A stretch of DNA of 64,000 nucleotides from Herbaspirillum sp. SJZ106 (GTDB taxonomy: Bacteria > Pseudomonadota > Gammaproteobacteria > Burkholderiales > Burkholderiaceae_D): positions 439,013 through 503,012 of the forward strand of contig NZ_VFNI01000004.1 of NCBI RefSeq assembly GCF_006715495.1, given 5' to 3'. This document shows positions 57,501 through 64,000 of this stretch, in pieces. A program made the translations under genes and the position numbers. The notes under the pieces were generated by a model. That model made no database searches and was not told where the DNA came from. It worked only from the letters and a program-made list of their open reading frames with translations. The number at the start of each line of letters is the position of its first letter. The first letter of the stretch is position 1.

Positions 57501-58609
57501 GCGCTGGCGTCGATGGAGGCGTTGGCGTCCATGTAGGTGGAGGTGGCCTGGAACACGCCGTTGCCGCCCTGGTAATCGCCGCCGGCCAGCACGGTGCCGC
57601 CGCCGGCGTTGCCGGAGGCGTCGATGCGGCTGCCGTCGAACATGCCGACGTATTGGCCGAGCAGCTTCACCGTGCCGCCGGTCTGGCCGGCATCGCGCCC
57701 GGAGACATCGATCGCGCCGCCGTTGGCGACCACGCCGCTGTTGCCGCCGTCCAGCACCACCACGCCGTTGCGCTGCTGCAGGCTGGTGGCTTCGATGATG
57801 CCGCTGTTGTTGACCACTTCGGCCATCAGGGCATTGCCGGCGTGCGCCGTCATCAGCACGGTGCCGCCGCGGGCCTGCAACAGGCCGGCGTTGGATACGC
57901 TGGCGTTGACGGTGGCGTTATTGACCTCCATGTTGATCAGGCCGTCGCCATTGAAGTCGAGCGTGATCTTTTCGCCCGCGCCCAGCACCACCGAGCCGAG
58001 CCGTGCGGCGATGGCGCCTTCGTTGCGCACCTGCGCGCCCAGCAGCGCCACATAGCCGCCGTCGGCGGCCGTGATGCTGCCGAGGTTGACCACCGCGCCG
58101 CTGCCGCCATCCAGCTCGAACACATTCTTGCCGGCCATGAAGTTGGCGTCGGAGATGTTGAGCGCGCTGGCCACCAGCCCGCCCACATTGACCGAAGCGC
58201 CGGCCCCGAACAGCACGCCGGACGGATTGACCAGGTAGACCTGCCCGTTGGCGTTGAGTGCGCCCATGATCTGCGAGGCATCGCTGGACAGCACGCGGTT
58301 GAGCGCCACCGACGACGAAGCGGGCTGCTTGAAGTTGACGGTGGCGGCGCTGCCGATGTTGAAGGTATTCCAGTTGGTCACCATGCGGTCGCTGTTTTGC
58401 GTCACCGTCATGGTATTGCCCGCGGTCGCGATGGCGCCGCTGCCGGCGACGATCTGGCCATTGCCGGGCAGGGCCCCGGCATCGAGCGCCTGGGCCGACA
58501 GCGGGGCCAGGCCGAAGCAGGCGCACAGCGCCGCATGCGCGATCGGGGACAGGGCCGGCAGGCGCGGGGCCGCACGGCGCGCGCGGTGGAACGTGGAAGA
58601 AGTGTTCAT
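54566..58609 (-). CDS. Two-partner-secretion exoprotein (TpsA, filamentous haemagglutinin type)
   Basis: 1347 residues. A long signal region (to about residue 41, HAALCACFGLAPLSAQA) is followed by the TPS secretion domain (about 42-290: GQIVAGSGAI, VTNWNTFNIG, VYLVNPSGVLFG, GGYVALLGAQVRNEGAI). The rest is a low-complexity beta-helix of Gly-Asn-Ser/Thr repeats (GNITLTG, GNISVTGNS, GNVTL) to about 1290, and a short hydrophilic tail. By hand count it has about 47 N-X-S/T sites. It should be exported through the TpsB encoded upstream (nine bases apart) and form a surface fibre or be released. Only two Cys pairs or singles in the body; no known toxin domain at the C-terminus. Confidence 0.93.
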   Translation of the reverse strand: MNTSSTFHRARRAAPRLPALSPIAHAALCACFGLAPLSAQALDAGALPGNGQIVAGSGAIATAGNTMTVTQNSDRMVTNWNTFNIGSAATVNFKQPASSSVALNRVLSSDASQIMGALNANGQVYLVNPSGVLFGAGASVNVGGLVASALNISDANFMAGKNVFELDGGSGAVVNLGSITAADGGYVALLGAQVRNEGAIAARLGSVVLGAGEKITLDFNGDGLINMEVNNATVNASVSNAGLLQARGGTVLMTAHAGNALMAEVVNNSGIIEATSLQQRNGVVVLDGGNSGVVANGGAIDVSGRDAGQTGGTVKLLGQYVGMFDGSRIDASGNAGGGTVLAGGDYQGGNGVFQATSTYMDANASIDASAHASGNGGKVILWSTGSTRFYGDISVAGGGSTGAGGLVETSGHYLDVFGAVNLSAASGQGGTWLLDPYNINITSAANAGGATGTSPFTSSGSASSNLSSATLNASLSEGANILVCTTSAGGTSGDINVLDNVKAVGNATLTLQAHRNIVMTNTSIANADGKSLNVSLYSNFNNSGNGSVSLNNASIATNGGNLTISGAVSPGSSYASTNVSNGAGVAITNGSNISTNGGSMTIRGATSSSLAAGATANATQISGSTLDAGGGNITIVALQASASGTGEAFVLTGGGKIVTSGAGSISIDSTNLGSGNATRIFSTGNTIAVTGSGNVSISGNATSGYGVLVCSTAVASSQNISVGSGNLTIQGNGNGFSGSGRGVYLAASGNGAVALAATAGGNIAITGNSSVSRGVDIASSGASSNISIRSAGGNISVTGNSGGSYGTLLNSSGAASSISLATDGNIAITGNSAGGTTPSLALIASGNGTASAPGAQINVLSTAGNVTLTSSNTQVNTTSGSFKALSLDAGGQYAAINLGAGSGQLRLDGTSASGRGVDIAPSGANASINLATTSGDIVINGNSTNSFGGYGIFFNSTGGSLGVNVATVSGNITLTGDSVGTSDAIALGGNGTASANRITSQGGNITLNGNFHSPNVPELDHGIAILAVTNVIGTTGSGNVTLIGNAADQGNGVAFYGNGNATVSVENGKLSITGSSGYGNGIGMQTGVNTIRATGSGSVALNGSSAYGGGISLYPSGNASANTIATVSGDIALTGTSGAGSSVAGILIRSASSAAANGVSILSGSGNISLSGTGNGSGEGISFVGSGSNGFNTIATGGSGNMNISAASNGAYGLRFSGGTNTLRVTDGILSITARAANGKPIGQSGDITTIAAIGKGVVVRNLDGIASNILTDTGTASATGFLQSNQLNNGWIAPPPAAMRMTPIGNEGDRVSIDLAQLNPSDAGQRSGNNLSPSESPTESQDNENQ

Positions 58610-58618
58610 CGCGTCTCC

Positions 58619-61600
58619 TCAAAAGGTGTAATTGATGCCCAGGCCGATGGCGCGGATGGTGGTGCCCACGCCCGAGGACAGGCCGCTGGCGCCGAGCACG
58701 CCCGCCACCGCATAGTTGTAGTTGGCCAGCGCGTTGTTCCGGAGCACCGTATACTGCCCGAAGATGCGGGTCTGCCGGCTCCAGGCGTAGGAGAAGCCGT
58801 AGGCCTGCTGGCTGGCACCCATGCCGTCGGTGGAGCACTTCACGTTGTTGCCCGAGATCATGCTGCATTCGCCGGGCAGGGCGCGCCCGGCGTTGGCCAG
58901 CAGCGTCCAGGCCCCGATCTTGTGCGACAGGCCCAGCATGTAGGCGCGGCGGCGATAGTTGGACAGGTCGGTCGAGGTGGTGCTGGTGTTGATGACGCCG
59001 TATTCGGAGTAGGAGAGGTCGTCTGCGATCAGCGATACCTTGGTGGCGCCGAAGTCGTAGCCCAGGCCGTAGCGCAGGCTGAAGTCGGAAGACGAGGTGC
59101 CGGCGGTGACCGCGGTATTGCTGCCTACGCCGCGCGCATTGCGGCCCAGGCTGGCGATGCCGAAGTAATTGATGTGCTGTTCGGCGGCGACGATGGCGGT
59201 GAGCCCGCCATATTCCCAGCTCAGGCTGCCGCTGTACATGTAGCCGGTATTGACGTCGGCAGCGGCTTTCATGCTGTTGTCCGAGAAAGCCAGCTTGGCT
59301 TGCAAGCCATTCCACTTGGGCGTCCAGTAGGCAAACATGCCGGCCTGGCGGCGGTTGAAGGCGGCGTCGTCGTTGTTGGACGAGGAGGCGGTGCCGACCG
59401 GCCCCGAGTTCTTGGTGATGCTGGTGACAAAGCCCGGCGAACCGATCAGGTTGTAGTGCGCGGCGCTGGTGCGGCCCTGGAAAGGATCGAGCGAGGTCAT
59501 GCTCTCCTTCATCGGGGTATCCCAGTTGCCGTACATCAGGGTACCGTAGGCCGGATTGTTGAGCGCTACCCCGGTATTGCGCATGTCTTGCGAGTGGCTC
59601 CAGTCGGGCACCGACGGATCGCTGCGGTTGGTGTAGTTCAGGGACAGGCCCAGTTCCAGCTGCCACAGGAATTTCCATTGCTGGTACAACTCGATGCCGC
59701 TATGCGCGCCGATGTAGGAGACATTGTCGCGCGCGCGCCAGAAGCTGTTCATGTTGCGGCCGTTGGGCGTGGCCAGCCTGCTCTGGTCGGCTGGCGCCTG
59801 CGGCGTGGCGCCGTAGCGGTTCACGTATTCGGGGATCAGGCCCAGCGAGCCGTACAGGACGAATGCGGTTTCCGGCTCTTCGAAATCCTCGCCCTTGCTT
59901 CTCAGGTCGCTGGCCAGTCCGGCGAAAGCCTGCGGCGATCCCGATACCGAGACCCATACGCGGCGCGCATTGCGCTGCTCGGTGGCCGGGTCGACGCCGG
60001 GCGACACCGCGAAGGCGGCATTCATCACGATGTCCTTGTGGTACAGGTTCAGGCCCACGCCATAGCCCGAGCGCGAGAGGCGGTTGGGGCTGTTGTCCCA
60101 CGGCGTCTTGTTGACGGTGACGCGACCGGCGTCGCCGAACAGCACGCCTTCGGCCACCGCGCCGCCGATCATGCCCAGCCGCTTGCGCAGTTCCAGCCGG
60201 GCCAGCACGCCTTGGTCGCCGGCCGCTTCGCCCACCGGATAGGCGCGCACGCCGTTGGGGCCGCCCAGGCTCATCTTTTCCGAGGCATCCAGGTTCTTGT
60301 CGGCCCATTGCGCCGACACCGAACCCAGCAGCGCATAGCCGTTGCCCAGTTGCTGCAGGCGCGAGAAGCCGAGGTTGACCTTCTTGTAGTTGCCGGCCGC
60401 CCTGGAGGTGATGGCATCCAGCGCGGCGTCGTTGGGCGTTTCCTTGTCCAGCGTACCGCGCCCGGCGCGGATGCTCCACAGGTTGCCGCCGCCGCCCAGG
60501 AAATTGTCGCGCCAGTCGCCCGCAAGGCTGGCGCTCCAGAAATTGGAAGACTTGTCGACCACGGTGGCCGAGGTGATGTCCTGGAAGTGGCGGTATTCGG
60601 CCGCCAGCCCGAGGTTGATGTTGGCGTTGCGGCTGCGCAGCAGCGAGCTGTTGAGGAAGAAGGTCGAGACCTTGGCCGAACCGCTGGCTTGCGCATCCTT
60701 GAGGTTCTTGCCGACGTTGTATTGCAGCTCGGCGAAATTGGCGCCGATGGAAACGCCGGTGGCGCCGATCGGCATCGCATAGCCCAGGCCGGCGATGCGC
60801 AGCCCTTCAAACGAGTTCTGGGTATTCAACGTAAAGCTCTCTCCCAGGCCCAGGGCATCGTTCAGGCCGAGCGTGGCGGACAGCCGGTTGGCGCCGGTGT
60901 AGTAGTTGCCGTAGTTGTCGAAGGCGGCGCGCGCGGTCCAGGCGGTGGTCTCGGAGAGCATCAATACGATGTCGGCCGCGCCGGCCTGGGCGGAAGGGCG
61001 CAAGACTGCGCGCACCGACACGCCATTGATGTCGGACAGGCGCAGCAGCACGCGCTCCAGATCGGCTTCGCGGATCACGCTGCCGGGCGTCAAGGCATCG
61101 ATGAAGTGCTGCAGGGTGTCGCGTCCCAGCCGCGTGTGCGGGTCGGTTTGCGCGCTGACGGCGCCGATCACGCCTTCGCGCACGCCGATCTGGACCATGC
61201 CGCCGGCAATTTCCTGCGCCGGCAGGTAGGCGCGCGCCACCGGATAACCCTCGGCGCGGTACAGCGCGGTAATGCGGGCGGCAGCTTCGCGCAGGCCGCG
61301 AAAGTCCAGTTCCTGGCCGACCAGGCCGGCCAGTTCGGTCTGCAACCGGGCGTCGGGCAGCGACTGGTTGCCGGAGAGCCTGAATCCGGCCACATGCACG
61401 CGCACATCGCCGGCCGGCGCCTGGGTTTCATCGCCCGGTTCGCTTTCCTTTTCGATGCGCACGCGCGATTGCGGCATGGCTGGAGCGCGTTCCACCGGCG
61501 ACAGCTGGGGGCGGTTGGCTTCGAACATGCTGCCGGCGGAAGGCGGGGCGCTTTGCGCCAGCCCCGCCGTCGGCATCAACTGGATGATGGGAGCCGCCGC

Positions 61601-61666
61601 CATCAGCGTGAACATGCGCCGCGCCAGCAAATGCCGGGCGGATCCGGAAAAGCGGATCTTTTTCAT
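58619..61666 (-). CDS. TpsB outer-membrane transporter fused to a porin-like barrel
   Basis: 1015 residues against about 550-600 for usual TpsB (FhaC, HMW1B). Residues 86-240: POTRA domains (HVAGFRLSGNQSLPD, ALTPGSVIREADLERVLLRL). Residues 240-585: TpsB barrel with GGPNGVRAYPVGEA (VRGY-like loop, 469-482) and LFGDAGRV (509-516). At 600 a second barrel begins, FVLYGSLGLIPEYVNRYG, the first strand of Porin_4 porins, with RNTGVALNNPAYGTLMYGN and WDTPMKE (the L3 region) and a C-terminal NYTF. So a complete porin follows a complete TpsB. Signal peptide near the N-terminus. One uninterrupted frame; no sign of a stop between halves. Confidence 0.92.
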   Translation of the reverse strand: MKKIRFSGSARHLLARRMFTLMAAAPIIQLMPTAGLAQSAPPSAGSMFEANRPQLSPVERAPAMPQSRVRIEKESEPGDETQAPAGDVRVHVAGFRLSGNQSLPDARLQTELAGLVGQELDFRGLREAAARITALYRAEGYPVARAYLPAQEIAGGMVQIGVREGVIGAVSAQTDPHTRLGRDTLQHFIDALTPGSVIREADLERVLLRLSDINGVSVRAVLRPSAQAGAADIVLMLSETTAWTARAAFDNYGNYYTGANRLSATLGLNDALGLGESFTLNTQNSFEGLRIAGLGYAMPIGATGVSIGANFAELQYNVGKNLKDAQASGSAKVSTFFLNSSLLRSRNANINLGLAAEYRHFQDITSATVVDKSSNFWSASLAGDWRDNFLGGGGNLWSIRAGRGTLDKETPNDAALDAITSRAAGNYKKVNLGFSRLQQLGNGYALLGSVSAQWADKNLDASEKMSLGGPNGVRAYPVGEAAGDQGVLARLELRKRLGMIGGAVAEGVLFGDAGRVTVNKTPWDNSPNRLSRSGYGVGLNLYHKDIVMNAAFAVSPGVDPATEQRNARRVWVSVSGSPQAFAGLASDLRSKGEDFEEPETAFVLYGSLGLIPEYVNRYGATPQAPADQSRLATPNGRNMNSFWRARDNVSYIGAHSGIELYQQWKFLWQLELGLSLNYTNRSDPSVPDWSHSQDMRNTGVALNNPAYGTLMYGNWDTPMKESMTSLDPFQGRTSAAHYNLIGSPGFVTSITKNSGPVGTASSSNNDDAAFNRRQAGMFAYWTPKWNGLQAKLAFSDNSMKAAADVNTGYMYSGSLSWEYGGLTAIVAAEQHINYFGIASLGRNARGVGSNTAVTAGTSSSDFSLRYGLGYDFGATKVSLIADDLSYSEYGVINTSTTSTDLSNYRRRAYMLGLSHKIGAWTLLANAGRALPGECSMISGNNVKCSTDGMGASQQAYGFSYAWSRQTRIFGQYTVLRNNALANYNYAVAGVLGASGLSSGVGTTIRAIGLGINYTF

Positions 61667-61803
61667 GGTGTCTCGATTTATAGTTGCCTCAACCGGTCTG
61701 GTTTTTATTGGACGTGGACCGGTCCCTCCTCGTGGAGCGCTGTTGCGCTCCGGCCTTGCCTGCTATTGCCGGACGCTGCTTTGGCGTCCGGTCGGTTGTG
61801 CCA

Positions 61804-62982
61804 TCACTGCTGCGGGAAAATCCTGCGCACCGTGTCTTCCGAGCGGAACAGCTTGTCAGCCTCGTGGGCCGCGCCCTTGACCTGGAATTCGGGATGCTTC
61901 ACCGGGATCTGCCATTGGTCCGACAGGAAGCGCTCGTAGCGCACGAAATTAAGCTGGCGCTCGACCCGTGTCGCCCCCTGCATCGCGGCGCCGCAGGCCT
62001 TGTCGAGATAGCGATGGTTGGGGTTGTCGTCGCGCGCGCCGACCATGTAGGTGATGTTGCGGCCTGCATAGCGGCGGAACAGTTGTTCGCCGTCCAGGTT
62101 CTGGCGCTTGAGGTAGTCCGGCGCATTCCCGATGCCGTAGCGGTAATTGTCATAGCCCGGGCAGATGATCGATTTCGGCAGGGAAAATCCGTCGCCGTCG
62201 GGCCGGCTGGCCTCGAAATAAAGGTAGGACGAGGGGCTGGAGATCACATAGCGCACCGCGATCCCGGCTTGCTGCAGCGGACCGTCGAGTTCGTTCACCG
62301 CTGCATAGCGCTGCATCAGCTGGGCGCCGGCGGAGTGGCCGATCATCACGATCTCCTTGAGGTCGGGAAAGCGCTGGCGGTCGGCCAGGTAATGCACGAT
62401 GTCGTCCAGGGCCTGGAAGGAGGTCACGCCATCGACCCCGCGCTCGGAGGCTTCGCCTTGCATCCAGGTGCTGCCGCTCCACAGCGGCATGGCCGATGAG
62501 GAGCCCCGGTCGGCCTGGACCATGAAATTGGGCGCGACCAGCAGGGTGTCGGCAGCGCTGAATTGCGCCGTTTTCAGCAGGTGCAGCCCGATCTGGAAGT
62601 AGTCGTCCGCATTGCGCTTGACGCCATGCACGAACACCACCGCCCGGGCCACATGGGCCGGCAACTGCTGCAGGTTATGGTTGGCGTAGACGGCGAAGGA
62701 ATAGGGCTGGCCGGCGCCGATCCGGATGACCTGGGGGGCGCCGTCGATAGCGTCCGTCCCGGCGGCGCGGGCATGCAGCATCGGCAGCATGAGGGCGAGG
62801 ATGGCAAAGACCAGGGCGGCGATGCCGGGCGCGAAACAGGCGAAATTTTCCAGCCGGCGCGCCAGCTTGCTGCGCACTTTCACCGTGTATTCAGGCCCGT
62901 CAGGTCGGTCAAGCCGTTTAATCCATTTAAGCCATTTAAGCGCCAGTGTCTTGCCTTTACCGGAGTGTGTTTGTGCCGCCAT
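61804..62982 (-). CDS. Membrane-anchored alpha/beta hydrolase
   Basis: 392 residues. A basic N-terminus and one hydrophobic helix (about 49-70) suggest a signal anchor with the enzyme in the periplasm. AVVFVHGVKRNADDYF (oxyanion region) and IVMIGHSAGAQLMQRY (nucleophile Ser217 in GHSAG) are standard for esterase/lipase folds. It resembles DUF-type hydrolases with the PNFMVQ block. It is the first gene of the two-partner-secretion locus, with 137 bases before tpsB. Substrate unknown. Confidence 0.82.
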   Translation of the reverse strand: MAAQTHSGKGKTLALKWLKWIKRLDRPDGPEYTVKVRSKLARRLENFACFAPGIAALVFAILALMLPMLHARAAGTDAIDGAPQVIRIGAGQPYSFAVYANHNLQQLPAHVARAVVFVHGVKRNADDYFQIGLHLLKTAQFSAADTLLVAPNFMVQADRGSSSAMPLWSGSTWMQGEASERGVDGVTSFQALDDIVHYLADRQRFPDLKEIVMIGHSAGAQLMQRYAAVNELDGPLQQAGIAVRYVISSPSSYLYFEASRPDGDGFSLPKSIICPGYDNYRYGIGNAPDYLKRQNLDGEQLFRRYAGRNITYMVGARDDNPNHRYLDKACGAAMQGATRVERQLNFVRYERFLSDQWQIPVKHPEFQVKGAAHEADKLFRSEDTVRRIFPQQ

Positions 62983-63318
62983 ATTCCTGAGCCTGCCGTC
63001 GTCGGTTGCGTGAGATGGGCAGGATGTGGGCGGCAGGAAGGCGTGCTACTGGGCGTCTCCCTCCGCATGCAGGCATCCTGCTGCGAATTGTTGTTGTCGT
63101 TGCGACGGATTATAGGAGCGCGTTTTCGCTATGTAAAATATCTTGGATGCCATAGCAGGATACTTTAAAAGTATTAAAAAATGCCGGGAATTATTCTAGA
63201 ATCTTTCGAGAAAAATCTCTTAACCTAATGAATTAAAATGATTTTTAATGAATTACTGCGCTGTTAAAACATGCCGGCAAGTCGGCAAGTGGGAGCAGGG
63301 AAGAATGGGGAAAGAATG
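62983..63318. other. AT-rich upstream region of the two-partner-secretion locus
   Basis: No gene. From 63130 to 63260 the sequence is strongly AT-rich and holds an exact palindrome (ATACTTT-A-AAAGTAT, 63160-63174). The locus promoter is expected here; no clear -35/-10 pair could be chosen. Confidence 0.5.
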
Positions 63319-63352
63319 AAAAAAGAGCCGCAATTTGCATTGCGGCTCTTTT
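63319..63352. terminator. Terminator after the isocitrate dehydrogenase gene
   Basis: AAAAGAGCCGCAA / TTGCGGCTCTTTT, exact 13-bp arms with a 6-base loop; it works on both strands. Confidence 0.92.
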
Positions 63353-63429
63353 CATTTGCACTGGCGCTGCGCATCGTCACGTCACATCACGTTACACGAG
63401 GCGCGCCACGCATTCACATCGGTGTGGAA

Positions 63430-64000
<571 letters not shown>

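Noticed and set aside
57374..61939. Very long plus-strand frame (1521 codons) antisense to tpsA and tpsB
   Set aside because: It is opposite two clear genes, is rich in Gly, Ala, Arg, His and Gln with no domain or secretion signal, and follows from the codon pattern of GC-rich genes.

Overview
The window is GC-rich chromosomal DNA (AT-rich only in a few intergenic or island stretches) from a Gram-negative bacterium. The single-chain PurL of about 1340 residues, the Omp32/Porin_4-type porin, the msrB-yciB-bolA-parvulin cluster, the divergent tesA/ybbA pair and the monomeric NADP-isocitrate dehydrogenase together suggest a betaproteobacterium of the Burkholderiales, most likely Oxalobacteraceae (Herbaspirillum-like). 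The genus is an inference, not a measurement. No rRNA, tRNA, CRISPR array, integrase or intact transposase was seen.

Layout. 1-2563 (minus): permease (cut by the window edge) and ATPase of a binding-protein-dependent ABC importer. 2806-5493: a TonB-domain lipoprotein, a possible small structured RNA and ppiD. 5822-12106: glutamine amidotransferase, tesA/ybbA, a DMT permease, bifunctional NAD(P)HX repair enzyme and a D-amino-acid dehydrogenase-like oxidoreductase. 12491-16516: purL. 16660-22045 (minus): porin, parvulin, bolA, yciB, msrB, selO. 22115-25916: a LivHMGF-type transporter without its binding protein. 26021-29116: a small membrane protein, an AraC regulator and leuA with a possible leader peptide. 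29176-37705: MFS carrier, CitMHS carrier, aldehyde dehydrogenase/SDR pair with a divergent GntR regulator, a LysR regulator and a KGG stress protein. 37790-39769: YoaK-type protein, a MITE-like insertion and a low-GC, shortened TetR gene. 39933-47205: a complete RND efflux system with its TetR regulator and two matching operator-like sites. 47372-50938: orphan amino-acid binding protein, HDOD protein, outer-membrane protein and a 68-residue protein.

The most interesting part is 51029-62982 (minus), a five-gene two-partner-secretion locus: alpha/beta hydrolase, TpsB transporter, filamentous-haemagglutinin-type TpsA, argininosuccinate-lyase-like protein with a signal peptide, and HMW1C-type N-glycosyltransferase. 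By analogy with Haemophilus HMW1A/B/C, the glycosyltransferase would put hexoses on Asn of the TpsA (about 47 N-X-S/T sequons by hand count) before TpsB exports it. Three things depart from the known system: the TpsB carries a whole second outer-membrane barrel of the Porin_4 type fused to its C-terminus (1015 residues in all), the lyase appears to be exported and has Asn where argininosuccinate lyases have their conserved His, and a strong terminator separates the lyase from the glycosyltransferase gene.

The right edge cuts a monomeric isocitrate dehydrogenase gene (minus strand). All start sites and boundaries were set by reading the sequence; no database search was possible.
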